Shown here one piece after another: positions 18,576-27,811 of a DNA stretch of 64,000 bases. The notes under the pieces were generated by a model, which saw only the letters and a program-made list of their open reading frames with translations, did not search any database and was not told where the DNA came from. The translations under genes were made by a program, and so were the position numbers. Within the stretch, counting starts at the first letter, position 1. Each line of letters opens with the position of its first letter. The stretch covers positions 1,178,001-1,242,000 of the forward strand of contig NZ_CP062165.1 of the NCBI RefSeq assembly GCF_014844075.1, written 5' to 3'. The stretch comes from Paenibacillus sp. JNUCC-31 (GTDB taxonomy: Bacteria > Bacillota > Bacilli > Paenibacillales > Paenibacillaceae).

Positions 18576-19421
18576 ATGAAGGTTGGATTTATCGGAACCG
18601 GCAGCATGGGCAGCCTGCTGATCTATGCCTTGATTCAATCCGGTGCACTCGAGCCCCGGCAGATCAGCGCAAGCAATCGAACACCTTCCAAAGTACGGCA
18701 GCTATCCCTCCGTTACCCTGGTCTGCATGAATCACAGAGCAACAGGGAAACCGTCATCCGAAGCAATATCATCTTCCTGTGTGTGAAGCCACTTGAATTC
18801 AAACATGTTATCGACGACATCCTGCCTGTCGTAAATCCCAATCATATGGTCGTCTCGATCACCAGTCCCGTGCAGCTGCGACATCTGGAATCTTCACTTC
18901 CTTGCAAAGTCTCCAAAGTTATCCCGAGTGTTACGCACCAGGTCGGCAGCGGAGCATCCCTGTGTATACACGGTGAACGAATGACCACCCAAGACCGCGC
19001 TGTACTGGAGGGGCTGCTAAGTCATATCGGTAGACCCTTTCAAGTGGATGAAGCTTGTACCCGAATCACATCCGACTTCTCCAGCTGCGGACCTGCATTC
19101 ATATCGTTCTTTCTGGAGCAATGGATTGAAAGTGCCGTCAAGCTAACAGGTATCAAACGAGCTGATGCCTGCGCTCTTGCTGGCGAAATGCTTCTGGGAA
19201 CAGGCAAGCTGCTCACCGAAGGCGGATACACCCCGCAAGAGCTTCAAGCTCGTGTGGCTGTACCTGGCGGCATCACCGCACAGGCACTTGCCCTGCTGAA
19301 AGTTAGTCTGAATGGTGTTTTTGACAGCCTGATTCATACGACGCATGACAAATATGATGAAGATTTGTTGAAGCTGGATGAACTATTCAAAGCCGGTGAG
19401 ATTAACCGGCAACAATATTAA
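18576..19421 (+). CDS. comER: ComER, pyrroline-5-carboxylate reductase-like protein
   Basis: 281 residues. A Rossmann N-terminus ([15 protein letters not shown], GxGxxG) binds NAD(P)H and the ProC-like C-terminal helical domain carries [18 protein letters not shown] and [15 protein letters not shown]. The divergent position next to comEA identifies it as ComER rather than ProC. The family role is uncertain: in Bacillus cereus it has been linked to sporulation and biofilm regulation. The start at 18576 follows GAAAGGAGG. Its last 20 bases overlap the end of leuS on the other strand. Confidence 0.9.
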   Translation: MKVGFIGTGSMGSLLIYALIQSGALEPRQISASNRTPSKVRQLSLRYPGLHESQSNRETVIRSNIIFLCVKPLEFKHVIDDILPVVNPNHMVVSITSPVQLRHLESSLPCKVSKVIPSVTHQVGSGASLCIHGERMTTQDRAVLEGLLSHIGRPFQVDEACTRITSDFSSCGPAFISFFLEQWIESAVKLTGIKRADACALAGEMLLGTGKLLTEGGYTPQELQARVAVPGGITAQALALLKVSLNGVFDSLIHTTHDKYDEDLLKLDELFKAGEINRQQY

Positions 19422-21846
19422 CGAGTTTGCCTGGAACGGCAATGACCTTGCGAATGGTCTTGCCTTCCAGTGCCTGTTTCACAGGTGCCAGTTCCATCGT
19501 AAAGTCCTGCATGCCCTGTGCATCCAGATCCTTCGCGATCGTAGCACGGGTTACAATTTTGCCATTCACCTGAACAACAATTTCGACTTCTGCATCCACT
19601 GTCATGGACTCGTCATACTCAGGCCAAGCTACGTAAGAGATTCCACCTTCATGACCGAGACGGCTCCACAGTTCCTCCGCCATATGTGGTGCCAGCGGTG
19701 ACAACAGCTGTACAAAATTCTCCATGGCTTCACGCGGCAGCGTATCTGCTTTGTACGCATCGTTGATGAAGATCATCAGCTGACTGATGGCTGTGTTGAA
19801 GCGCAAATGTTCCAGATCATCGGTAACCTTTTTAATCGTTTTGTGCGCAGTCCGCTTGAACTCATCCGTACCACCATCTGCTGTAATCTTGTCATTGACC
19901 GCACCTGTATCTTCATTGATGAACAGACGCCATACACGTGACAGGAAGCGGTGCATGCCTTCAACCCCGTTAGCGTTCCACGGTTTTGTCGCTTCCAATG
20001 GTCCCATGAACATTTCATACAAACGCAATGTATCTGCACCGAATTCATTGACGATCTCATCCGGGTTAATGACATTACCACGGGATTTACTCATCTTCTC
20101 ATTATTGGTTCCGAGGATCATACCTTGATTCACCAGTTTGTGGAAAGGCTCTTTGGTATGCACCACACCTAGATCATACAGCACTTTATGCCAGAAACGA
20201 GCGTACAGCAAGTGAAGCACCGCATGCTCTGCTCCCCCAATGTACAGATCAACTGGCAGCCACTGCTGCTGTTTCTCTTGAGAGATCAGTTCCTTGTCAT
20301 TGTGCGGATCGATAAAGCGCAGGTAATACCAGCAGCTGCCCGCCCATTGCGGCATCGTGTTTGTCTCACGGCGTGCTTTCATTCCCGTTTCCGGATCTAC
20401 CGTATTAACCCATTCCGTAACGTTTGCCAGTGGCGACTCTCCAGTACCCGAAGGTTTGATCTGATCGATATCAGGCAGCAGCAAAGGAAGTTGATCCTCC
20501 GGCACTGTCTTCATCGTCCCATCTTCCAGATGCAGAATCGGGATTGGCTCACCCCAATAACGCTGACGGCTGAACAACCAATCGCGCAGACGGTAAGTTG
20601 TTTTGCCTTGTCCCTTGCCGTTCTCTTCCAACCAGGCAATCATCTTCGCAATCGCTTCTTCGTTGTTCAATCCGTTCAGGAACTCGGAGTTCACATGCGG
20701 ACCGTCTCCGGAATACGCTTCTTGTGTCACGTCGCCACCCTGTACCACCTCGATGATATCCAGACCAAACTGTTTTGCAAACTCCCAGTCACGAGTGTCA
20801 TGACCCGGAACGGCCATAATTGCCCCTGTACCATAGCCAGCCAGTACATAATCGGCAATCCAGATAGGCACCTTCGCTCCGTTTACCGGATTGATTGCAT
20901 AAGTTCCTGTAAACACACCCGTTTTATCTTTAGCCAAATCGGTGCGTTCCAGATCGCTCTTGCGAGAAGCCTGTTCCTGATATGCTTTGACTACTTCACG
21001 CTGTTCTGCCGTTGTAATGACTTCCACCAGCTCATGCTCAGGTGCCAATACAGCATAACTTGCGCCGAACAACGTATCTGCACGTGTTGTAAACACGTTG
21101 ATCACTTCTTCATGACCCTCAATGGAAAAAGTAACTTCCGCCCCGGTCGATTTGCCGATCCAGTTGCGCTGCATATCCTTGATGCTTTCCGACCAGTCCA
21201 GTTCTTCCAGGTCTTCCAGCAAACGTTCTGCATATTCCGTAATTCTCAATACCCATTGGCGCATCGGTTTACGAACGACCGGATGTCCACCGCGCTCACT
21301 CTTGCCGTCGATAACCTCTTCATTCGCCAGGACTGTACCCAAAGCCTCGCACCAGTTAACAGGTACTTCATCTACATAAGCCAGGCCTTTATTGTACAGC
21401 TGGATGAAGATCCATTGCGTCCATTTGTAGTAGTCTGGGTCTGTCGTGCTGATCTCCCGATCCCAGTCATACGAGAATCCGAGGGATTTGATCTGACGAC
21501 GGAAATTGTCAATGTTGCGGAATGTAATCTCTCGCGGATGTTCGCCCGTATCCAGGGCGTGCTGCTCGGCAGGCAAACCAAAGGCGTCCCAACCCATCGG
21601 ATGCAACACATTGTATCCTCTCATACGTTTGAAGCGTGAAACGATATCCGTTGCCGTGTACCCTTCCGGGTGACCTACGTGCAGACCTGAACCGGATGGA
21701 TATGGAAACATATCCAATGCATAAAACTTCGGTTTAGCCGGGTCCTCACCCGTTTTAAACGTTTTATTCGCATCCCAGTACTGCTGCCAGCTTTTCTCCA
21801 TGACTTGTGGCTGATAGCCGTGTTTTGGCTGTTGATTCTCACTCAT
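19402..21846 (-). CDS. leuS: Leucyl-tRNA synthetase
   Basis: 814 residues, normal bacterial class I LeuRS. Signatures: [19 protein letters not shown] with the HIGH-type motif at about residue 50, the CP1 editing domain with [14 protein letters not shown] and [30 protein letters not shown] with KMSKS at about 580, and the anticodon-binding domain before the C-terminal appendage ending [15 protein letters not shown]. The ATG at 21846 follows GAGGAGG. A T-box leader with a Leu specifier precedes it. Its 3' end overlaps comER tail to tail. Confidence 0.98.
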   Translation of the reverse strand: MSENQQPKHGYQPQVMEKSWQQYWDANKTFKTGEDPAKPKFYALDMFPYPSGSGLHVGHPEGYTATDIVSRFKRMRGYNVLHPMGWDAFGLPAEQHALDTGEHPREITFRNIDNFRRQIKSLGFSYDWDREISTTDPDYYKWTQWIFIQLYNKGLAYVDEVPVNWCEALGTVLANEEVIDGKSERGGHPVVRKPMRQWVLRITEYAERLLEDLEELDWSESIKDMQRNWIGKSTGAEVTFSIEGHEEVINVFTTRADTLFGASYAVLAPEHELVEVITTAEQREVVKAYQEQASRKSDLERTDLAKDKTGVFTGTYAINPVNGAKVPIWIADYVLAGYGTGAIMAVPGHDTRDWEFAKQFGLDIIEVVQGGDVTQEAYSGDGPHVNSEFLNGLNNEEAIAKMIAWLEENGKGQGKTTYRLRDWLFSRQRYWGEPIPILHLEDGTMKTVPEDQLPLLLPDIDQIKPSGTGESPLANVTEWVNTVDPETGMKARRETNTMPQWAGSCWYYLRFIDPHNDKELISQEKQQQWLPVDLYIGGAEHAVLHLLYARFWHKVLYDLGVVHTKEPFHKLVNQGMILGTNNEKMSKSRGNVINPDEIVNEFGADTLRLYEMFMGPLEATKPWNANGVEGMHRFLSRVWRLFINEDTGAVNDKITADGGTDEFKRTAHKTIKKVTDDLEHLRFNTAISQLMIFINDAYKADTLPREAMENFVQLLSPLAPHMAEELWSRLGHEGGISYVAWPEYDESMTVDAEVEIVVQVNGKIVTRATIAKDLDAQGMQDFTMELAPVKQALEGKTIRKVIAVPGKLVNIVAG

Positions 21847-21884
21847 CTATTGTTCCTCCTCTGGTTATTCGCTTTTATTGCAAC

Positions 21885-22190
21885 AAAAAAACCTCAGCAT
21901 CCCGTAGCGTTTGCAGCGCTAGGGACGAGAGGTTGAATTCCCGTGGTACCACCCTAGTTAGCGGACGAACGTGCTTCGTCATCCACTCCCTTTGGACCTG
22001 TAACGGCGGTTAACCGATGCGGATTTCCATTCCTGAACCCGAGTGTTGCTCCGGTCGGTCACAGGATGGTGTAATCACCGCATTTCTCCAAGGCGAGTTC
22101 GTGAAATACTGTCAACCGACTTGCACCAACCGCCGGCTCTCTGTCATGTACAGGACTCACTACTGATCCTTATCATCGAAATATGTATAC
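21885..22190 (-). promoter_or_regulatory. T-box riboswitch (leucine) upstream of leuS
   Basis: The T-box sequence AGGGTGGTACCACGG is at 21941-21955. The terminator helix (AGCATCCCGTAGCG pairing with the region up to 21935) ends in a seven-T run at 21885-21893. Upstream lies Stem I with a GGTTGGTGC motif, and GAACTC gives a CTC leucine specifier codon at 22095-22097. Uncharged tRNA-Leu should stabilise the antiterminator and allow leuS transcription. Confidence 0.93.
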
Positions 22191-22202
22191 AATATCGGGA
22201 CC

Positions 22203-22231
22203 ATTATATAAAAAAACAGCATTAAAGTCAA
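22203..22231 (-). promoter_or_regulatory. Sigma-A promoter of the T-box leuS transcript
   Basis: TTGACT (22226-22231), a 17-base spacer and a perfect TATAAT (22203-22208) on the minus strand, just before the T-box leader. Confidence 0.85.
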
Positions 22232-22280
22232 TATTACACTGTCTTTTGCCTATAAATGGCGCTATTCATCAGCATACACC

Positions 22281-23237
22281 TCAGGATAACCGAAATCGCT
22301 GAATTCCTTCCTCCAGGTTATCGATTGCCCATTGAATATGATCCTGATTATCATATTGGCGATAAGGACATTCGATTCTGAGGGCCAGATCAAAATACAG
22401 ATCATACAACCTTCTTCTTTTCCGTTCGCGATCCGTTGTAACTGCGCTTCCATAGCCTTTGAGAAATCCCGGTGTATTATTAAAATGACTGAAGTAATGC
22501 TCCATCAGAGGATCTGCCCAAAGCGAGCGTTCAAAATCAATAATCGCCGTAATTTTCCCTGCTTCCACAAATACGTTGCCATCCCACAAATCCCAATGCA
22601 CCAGCACAGGTTCCTTAACATCATCCAGTACTTCCGATTTCTCCTGAATCAAACGCTCCAGTTCCTCATAACCAATGGAAAATTCCACACCCGCTTCTTT
22701 GCCATCTGCAAGCATGTCATCCATCAGGCTTAGAAAAGCTTCTTTCCATGTGGCATACTTCGGTTTCTTTACGGAAAAGTAACCAAACTTCTCGCCTTTA
22801 ATCTCATTCATTCGGCGATTGTATGCACCCAGCTGCTGCTCAATAGATTCCTGTTCTTCCACATTGTATTGATCCTTGACTTTGTTATAGGGCGTTCCAG
22901 GCATATATTCCATAATAAAATATTCGGCCGGTACCAGGGTCAGGGAAGGATCATAGGCCAATACCCGAGGAACGGGTACATCCTGAAGCTTTTTCGCGAG
23001 TCGAAGTGCCTCTACCTCAGCAACCATGACATGCTGCTCACAGCGCATCAGCTTGATGTCATTAGAAGGAGCTATTTTGAGTACTACCTTCTGTCCGTCA
23101 TTCAGTGTAATAAAGTAAGCGTGGTTTGCCCAGCCGTCGACCATTTCCTTATAAGCTTTGATAGCGGTGTTAAAGTGATGCTTCACAATCCTGTCTAGCT
23201 GGTCGGCAGTCAGCCTCGTTTTGTATGTACTTTCCAT
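22281..23237 (-). CDS. Aminoglycoside phosphotransferase (APH)-family kinase
   Basis: 318 residues from the ATG at 23237 with AGGTGAGGTG upstream; the frame stays open to 23336 without a better site. The APH/choline kinase fold is clear: a nucleotide-binding lobe (ANHAYFITLNDGQKVVLKIAP with the lysine, EVEALRLAKKL), FIMEYMPGTP in the hinge, the catalytic HWDLWDGNVFV (HxDxxxxN) and IIDFERSLWADP as the metal-binding loop. The substrate cannot be told: antibiotic, sugar or other small molecules are all possible in this family. It lies downstream of a repeat-rich region and next to the leuS leader. Confidence 0.82.
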   Translation of the reverse strand: MESTYKTRLTADQLDRIVKHHFNTAIKAYKEMVDGWANHAYFITLNDGQKVVLKIAPSNDIKLMRCEQHVMVAEVEALRLAKKLQDVPVPRVLAYDPSLTLVPAEYFIMEYMPGTPYNKVKDQYNVEEQESIEQQLGAYNRRMNEIKGEKFGYFSVKKPKYATWKEAFLSLMDDMLADGKEAGVEFSIGYEELERLIQEKSEVLDDVKEPVLVHWDLWDGNVFVEAGKITAIIDFERSLWADPLMEHYFSHFNNTPGFLKGYGSAVTTDRERKRRRLYDLYFDLALRIECPYRQYDNQDHIQWAIDNLEEGIQRFRLS

Positions 23238-23386
23238 TTTGCACCTCACCTGAACTTTTAATTTTCGGATTAATTTTACTAGGGCATAATCTTCAAACTC
23301 AAATATGGCAAACCCAGTATGGCTGCCCGTGTCCAAAAAGCCTTGGAGTACCCAGAATTTATCCTAGCAAGTGGCCAAACGTTTTT

Positions 23387-23578
23387 CTAAGGAACCGAGG
23401 ATGTCCTATTTGGCCACCAGACCTTCTTTTTCAATCGTAAGGAACTCCAGACGCGTTATTTTCTAAAAACCTCCTAAAAAACGCTACAAAAGGACCCTAA
23501 TTTTGTTATAACGTGTCTCAGGTTCCTTAGCTTTCGGAAGGCGCTTCCCCCCTTAATAAGCCGTCTCAGATTCGTTAG
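23387..23578. repeat. Intergenic F-F-R-R repeat element, copy A
   Basis: Four copies of a ~25 bp motif (consensus close to CTAAGGAACCTGAGACACG then TTATTT): forward at 23387 and 23437, reverse ending at 23530 and 23578. The nested inverted repeats could fold into a long stem. A second copy at 58288-58481 has the same layout and aligns when reverse-complemented, including the centre (AAAAACGCT) and the outer end TTCGTTAGCGCTC/TTCGTTAGTGCTC. The whole gap 23238-23904 has no gene. Confidence 0.8.
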
Positions 23579-23592
23579 CGCTCCACCCTCTG

Positions 23593-23682
23593 CGTCAAAG
23601 CAAACCCTTCGTAACTAGGAACACGACCACAGATAGCGCTGATACGAAGGACCTCAAGGAGAAGGGCTAACCTGCTTTGACG
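23593..23682. repeat. Long imperfect stem-loop beside repeat copy A
   Basis: CGTCAAAGCA (23593-23602) and TGCTTTGACG (23673-23682) are perfect complements. Inside, CCCTTC pairs with GAAGGG and CCTTCGTA with TACGAAGG as an alternative. There is no coding frame and no U-run. Confidence 0.6.
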
Positions 23683-23861
23683 GTATCTTGATCGTTTGCT
23701 TGCCCGTTTAGGCCTCGGTTTAAAGATACACTTTAGAAAACTCTCTCCATTCAACTATTATGGCTACCATTTACCTAGACTGACAATACCCATTGTTACA
23801 AAAAACTTTTATTTTTCTTACAGTGTTAACGCTGTAAACAGAGATTCAAAATACATAAGAA

Positions 23862-23891
23862 AAACTGCCCTTATGCATTATAAGGACAGTT
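23862..23891 (-). terminator. Terminator of the methyltransferase gene
   Basis: AACTGTCCTTAT pairs with ATAAGGGCAGTT with one mismatch and is followed by TTTTTCTT on the minus strand, 14 bases after the stop. Confidence 0.85.
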
Positions 23892-23904
23892 CTACATCTT
23901 CATT

Positions 23905-24702
23905 CTATTTCACGGCTACATAGAACAGACGCTGTGCGCCTTCTTTTGCCTCTTCCCACTCAAAATCAGCATATACACGGACATCTCTGAAACCAGCCTT
24001 TGTCAGCTCCAGCTTCATCCAGTCCGGATCATACGCACGCTGAACATGAACCTCTTCAAACCGTTGGTACATATCCTTGCCGCTCTCAGCCACTCGGGAA
24101 AATATACTCAGATGATGCTCAATCTCACACCGAACATGATCCATATCACAGGTCCAAATATACGATATGGAGCGTTCATCCAATACAAAAGGCTGCTCCT
24201 CTTCGTATCGAATAAGGGTGTTCGGATGATGCACATCGAACAGGAACGTGCCCTCCGGCTTCAGCATCTCGTATGTACGCTGGAATGTACGAACAACGTC
24301 CTCTTTTTCAAGCAGATAATTGACACAATCACAGAACGATATAACCGAGTCCACGGGCTCCGGTACTCTCCAGTCTCGCATGTCCTGCTGCACCCAGCGA
24401 ACACTGCCTTCCCGATACAAGCGGTGACCTTGAGGCGTAGCCTCCATTTTACTGCGTGCGACAGACAGCATGTCTGCTGACAGGTCAATACCTGTAACTT
24501 CGAAGCCGGAGTTCACCAGCGGGATCGTAATTGAGCCCGTTCCGCAGCCGAGTTCAGCTACACTTTTCGGCATGCCATGCCGTTCCCAAGCTGTTCTCGC
24601 AAACCTTATCCAATCCGGATAAGGCATATCCTCCATTAATTCATCGTAAACATAAGCAAATTTCCGGTAAGACATGTCAGGCACCGCACTTTCAATTTTC
24701 AT
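23905..24702 (-). CDS. yqeM: Class I SAM-dependent methyltransferase, YqeM type
   Basis: 265 residues from the ATG at 24702. Motif I is VAELGCGTGSITIPL, motif II is VTGIDLSADMLSVAR, and FDSVISFCDCVNYLL-like sequence follows at motif IV (VDSVISFCDCVNYL). The gene holds the place of yqeM at the end of the yqe block, and the sequence fits that family, whose substrate is not established. The start could also be farther up at 24753, but that frame runs through a terminator hairpin, so the 24702 start is preferred despite a weak ribosome binding site. It is separated from cvfB by that terminator, so it may have its own promoter. Confidence 0.85.
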   Translation of the reverse strand: MKIESAVPDMSYRKFAYVYDELMEDMPYPDWIRFARTAWERHGMPKSVAELGCGTGSITIPLVNSGFEVTGIDLSADMLSVARSKMEATPQGHRLYREGSVRWVQQDMRDWRVPEPVDSVISFCDCVNYLLEKEDVVRTFQRTYEMLKPEGTFLFDVHHPNTLIRYEEEQPFVLDERSISYIWTCDMDHVRCEIEHHLSIFSRVAESGKDMYQRFEEVHVQRAYDPDWMKLELTKAGFRDVRVYADFEWEEAKEGAQRLFYVAVK

Positions 24703-24729
24703 TTTCCAATCCCCATTTGAACAAAAGAA

Positions 24730-24771
24730 AAAGCAGGGGCGTCCGGAGTTCACCCAGCCTTGCCCTGCTTT
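24730..24771 (-). terminator. Terminator after the S1-domain gene
   Basis: AAAGCAGGGC pairs with GCCCCTGCTTT (one bulge) and is followed by TTTCTTTTGT on the minus strand, 43 bases past the cvfB stop. Confidence 0.85.
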
Positions 24772-24814
24772 ACTTGTGGATTCAAGTTTATTCTTGATCC
24801 ATGATACCTGTTGC

Positions 24815-25720
24815 TTACTTGTCTTCGCTCTGATCCTGCGGTGCAGACTCTGTTAGATAGGTCCAGCTTTCCTTCTGCGTCACCAGACCATCCTTCATCA
24901 GTTTGCCCAAAGCACGCTTAAAAGCGGATTTGCTGATACCAAATCGCTGCTTGATGATATCCGGCGGGGTTGCATCCGAATAAGGCATGCCACCTGTAGG
25001 ACGTTCTTTCATGAAAGCGAGCAGCTTGTCTGCATCTTCATTGCGACCCACCTCTTTGAGAGGAGACATTGCCAGATTGACACGACCGTCTTCACGCACC
25101 AGTGTCACCCGGCATTTCACTTTTTCACCAAGGCGCAGCAGGCGGCTCCGTTCCGAGGAATGGATCATGCCAATGGCACCAAAACCAAGCACTCCGCCTT
25201 CCACGAGTACAAAAGTACCCATCTGCAACGGCTTATACACCGTAGCTTCAACCCATTCGTTCACCCAAGAGGTTGGCGCATGGAAGGACAATGGCGCAAG
25301 CTCACGTTCCCCAGCCAATTTCGCCCGCAGACGTCCTTGCTTGTCATGCTCCATAATAACAAAAACTTCATCGCCCATATGGGGACGCAACTCTTCCAAT
25401 TCAGGCAATTCACGAATCGGGAGCAGCAATTGCCGCCCAAGCCCCATCTCGAGGAAACATCCGAGGCGTGGATGAATATCCGCCACAACCAGTCGTCCCA
25501 TTTCGCCGAGTGTGAGATACGGTTTTTTCATGGTTGCTGCCAAACGGTCTTCTGTGTCAAAGAACAGAAATACCTCCAGCACTTCTCCAATTTTAACGTC
25601 CCGTGTGAGTTCCGTATAGTGAAGCAGTACATCTTCCGATCCTGTCGTCAAAAAGTAGCCAAACGGAGACACTTCACGTGAAACCGGCAGGTTGACGACT
25701 GTTCCAGCGATCAAACTCAT
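24815..25720 (-). CDS. cvfB: S1 RNA-binding domain protein, CvfB/YitL-like
   Basis: 301 residues with the CvfB layout: tandem S1-type beta-barrels (VSPFGYFLTTGSEDVLLHY; then VADIHPRLGCFLEMGLGRQ; then FGAIGMIHSSERSRLLRLG) and a C-terminal winged helix (PPDIIKQRFGISKSAFKRAL, LMKDGLVTQKESWTYL). CvfB of Staphylococcus binds RNA and affects virulence gene expression; the role here is unknown. The ATG overlaps the rsfS stop by 4 bases, so it is translated with the yqe operon. In B. subtilis the gene (yitL) is elsewhere, so its place here is a lineage feature. Confidence 0.88.
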   Translation of the reverse strand: MSLIAGTVVNLPVSREVSPFGYFLTTGSEDVLLHYTELTRDVKIGEVLEVFLFFDTEDRLAATMKKPYLTLGEMGRLVVADIHPRLGCFLEMGLGRQLLLPIRELPELEELRPHMGDEVFVIMEHDKQGRLRAKLAGERELAPLSFHAPTSWVNEWVEATVYKPLQMGTFVLVEGGVLGFGAIGMIHSSERSRLLRLGEKVKCRVTLVREDGRVNLAMSPLKEVGRNEDADKLLAFMKERPTGGMPYSDATPPDIIKQRFGISKSAFKRALGKLMKDGLVTQKESWTYLTESAPQDQSEDK

Positions 25721-26064
25721 ACCGTTTCCACCACTTTGGCGTCAGACCACAGGCGCTCAATGTTATAGTATTCCCGCTCGTCGCGGTGGAAGATATGAAC
25801 AACGACATCCCCCATATCCATCAATACCCAACGCGCAGAATCCATGCCCTCAATGCCTTTGATATTCACGCCGGCTGCATGAGCCTGTTTGCGAATTTCC
25901 GTTGCAATCGCCTGTACCTGTGTATCGGAATTCCCGTGACAGATAACAAAATAGTCTGCTACCAGCGAGATACCAACCAGATCCAGTGCCACAATGTTGG
26001 ATGCCTTTTTATCGTCAGCGGCAGCAACCGCCATATTCATAAGTTCCTTCGATGATACTGTCAT
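25717..26064 (-). CDS. rsfS: Ribosomal silencing factor RsfS
   Basis: 115 residues, the usual length. It binds ribosomal protein L14 and blocks subunit joining during starvation. Conserved features: LDLVGISLVADYFVICHGNSD, IKGIEGMDSARWVLMDMGDVVVHIF and the closing EYYNIERLWSDA. The ATG at 26064 follows TGGAGG. It is 17 bases after yqeK and overlaps the next gene, so the operon is tight. Confidence 0.97.
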   Translation of the reverse strand: MTVSSKELMNMAVAAADDKKASNIVALDLVGISLVADYFVICHGNSDTQVQAIATEIRKQAHAAGVNIKGIEGMDSARWVLMDMGDVVVHIFHRDEREYYNIERLWSDAKVVETV

Positions 26065-26081
26065 GAACCAACCTCCATAAT

Positions 26082-26648
26082 CTATAAATGTGCAATCAAG
26101 TCATTTCGCGACAACATGGTCAAAGGATAAATGACACGGCGCTGTGAGATCAGCAAGCTGATCGTTGAATCAAAACCGGCAATTAAACCTTCTTCCAGAC
26201 TATGCCCAGCCTGTTCACGAATATGATCTACCCCCGGGAAGTCTCTTCCCGGTTCAATATAATCCGCCAGACATACCACTTTATCCAGCAGGCTCATGCC
26301 CACCCGACCCGAGGTATGCCAGCGAATGGCATTAATAATCTCGGCATCATCAATGCCGTAATCACGCTCAGCAACAAAGGCCCCCACTTCGGAATGCCAG
26401 AGCTGCTTGTCATGCTGCAAAAGTTCTTCGTTCAATCCATTGTCACGAATGACCGCTTCCATCTCGGCTACGGGCCAATACTTGGCCACATCATGCAATA
26501 TGGCTGCCAGATCTGCTTTTACAGGATCAGCACCGTATTGGTTAGCCAGCATAACGGCCGACTCCATGACACCCAAGGTGTGCTTCCAGCGCTTCTCCGG
26601 CATTTGGCCGGAAACAGCTCGGATTAGTTCCTCACGGCTTAGTTCCAT
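26082..26648 (-). CDS. yqeK: HD-domain protein YqeK, Ap4A hydrolase family
   Basis: 188 residues. An HD phosphohydrolase: RWKHTLGVMESAV gives the first histidine, AILHDVAKYW the HD pair, DKQLWHSEVGA and NAIRWHTSGR further metal ligands, and VCLADYIEPGRDF the last aspartate. YqeK proteins hydrolyse diadenosine tetraphosphate symmetrically and are linked to stress. The ATG at 26648 follows AAGGAG and overlaps the end of nadD by 17 bases. Confidence 0.94.
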   Translation of the reverse strand: MELSREELIRAVSGQMPEKRWKHTLGVMESAVMLANQYGADPVKADLAAILHDVAKYWPVAEMEAVIRDNGLNEELLQHDKQLWHSEVGAFVAERDYGIDDAEIINAIRWHTSGRVGMSLLDKVVCLADYIEPGRDFPGVDHIREQAGHSLEEGLIAGFDSTISLLISQRRVIYPLTMLSRNDLIAHL

Positions 26649-27222
26649 ATAAACCGCTCCTTACAATGTATTGATGAACCGCATCGGGAATCATGAAGCG
26701 CACGGAATGCCCCTTGGCAAGACGTCTGCGTACTGCTGTGGATGATATATCCACCAGGGGCATCTCTGCCAGCAGAACCCGATCCTGTAACGCATCCGGA
26801 AGGTCATCCAGATGTAACTGGAACCCCGGCCGTCCCACACCGATGAAGGTTAAGCCTTCGGCGAGTTCTTCGATCTGTTCCCATTTGGGAAGATAGTTCA
26901 CCATATCCGCCCCGACAATGAAGTAGAATTCATGCTCGGGATAGCGGCGCCACAGCTCCTTCATCGTATCGATGGTATAAGACACACCACCAAGCTCCAT
27001 CTCAATGGCAAGCACCTCATATTGCTGCACTTCCTTCACCGCAGCTTCCGTCATATCGAGACGCTGCTGTCCCGATGCTCCGGCTCCGCGTTTGTGAGGT
27101 GGAACATGGGAAGGCATGAACCAGATCGCATCCAGTGCATGTGAATCCCTTGCTGCTTCCGCTGCCAGCAGGTGCCCCATGTGGATCGGATCAAACGTAC
27201 CACCCATGATGCCGATCTTCAC
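26632..27222 (-). CDS. nadD: Nicotinate-nucleotide adenylyltransferase
   Basis: 196 residues from a GTG at 27222. The in-frame GTG at 27231 abuts the AAGGGAGG site, while 27222 has the proper spacing and gives the family start MKIGIMGGTFDPIHMGHL. The T/HxGH nucleotidyltransferase motif is GTFDPIHMGH, and the ISSTAVRRRLAKG segment holds the second motif (ISSTxxR). It forms deamido-NAD in NAD biosynthesis. It lies between yhbY and yqeK. Confidence 0.95.
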   Translation of the reverse strand: MKIGIMGGTFDPIHMGHLLAAEAARDSHALDAIWFMPSHVPPHKRGAGASGQQRLDMTEAAVKEVQQYEVLAIEMELGGVSYTIDTMKELWRRYPEHEFYFIVGADMVNYLPKWEQIEELAEGLTFIGVGRPGFQLHLDDLPDALQDRVLLAEMPLVDISSTAVRRRLAKGHSVRFMIPDAVHQYIVRSGLYGTKP

Positions 27223-27237
27223 CCGCGTCACCCTCCC

Positions 27238-27531
27238 TTACCTAGGTAGTTCGATTTGTTTGTTGTCACGCGATTCTTTGTACAGAATGATGGTACTTCC
27301 GATGATTTGCACCAGCTCGCTGCCTGTTTCACGGGCAACCTCTTCAGCAATCTCGTTTTTGTCATCCAGACAGTTGTTCAGCACTTGTACTTTCATCAAT
27401 TCACGCTTCTCGATTGCATCTTCGATATGACGGAACAGATGCTCATTAGTGCCCCCTTTACCAATTTGAAATACAGGGGTCAGATGATGTGCTTGTGAAC
27501 GCAAAAAGCGCTTTTGTTTACCGTTTAACAT
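27238..27531 (-). CDS. yhbY: YhbY-family RNA-binding protein (YqeI)
   Basis: 97 residues from the ATG at 27531, with AAGGAG and TGGAG upstream. It is a CRM-domain protein: LNGKQKRFLRSQAHHLTPVF, QIGKGGTNEHLF (the GxxG loop) and LVQIIGSTIILYKES. CRM proteins bind RNA and are associated with pre-50S ribosomes. It is 15 bases ahead of nadD. The 280 bases between it and aroE hold no gene. Confidence 0.93.
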   Translation of the reverse strand: MLNGKQKRFLRSQAHHLTPVFQIGKGGTNEHLFRHIEDAIEKRELMKVQVLNNCLDDKNEIAEEVARETGSELVQIIGSTIILYKESRDNKQIELPR

Positions 27532-27811
27532 GAATACTCCATACTCCTTATGGTGAGCAAACCTCAGCAACAGTACAATGTCTGTCCGGGGATTGACCGT
27601 TCAAATTATATTTTTACATTCATAAAACGAACTAACAAAGTTTACACAGTGTGACTACGATTGCAGTACCATCTTACGATCGCTGTTATCCCCAGATTTC
27701 TTCATTTCATTTTTATAAAGGGAAAATCCGGTGATAAAGGCGAGCACTTCATTTCTTCAGATTGGTTCTGCACTTTTCGTCATCGTGTAATCTTATTTTC
27801 ATTTTACAATA

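Noticed and set aside
20188..21639. 483-codon plus-strand open frame
   Set aside because: Lies wholly antisense to leuS, has no ribosome binding site and no recognisable protein content; it is a shadow of codon bias.
23387..23578. CRISPR array
   Set aside because: Repeats are inverted relative to each other, diverged, only four per site and with no cas genes nearby.
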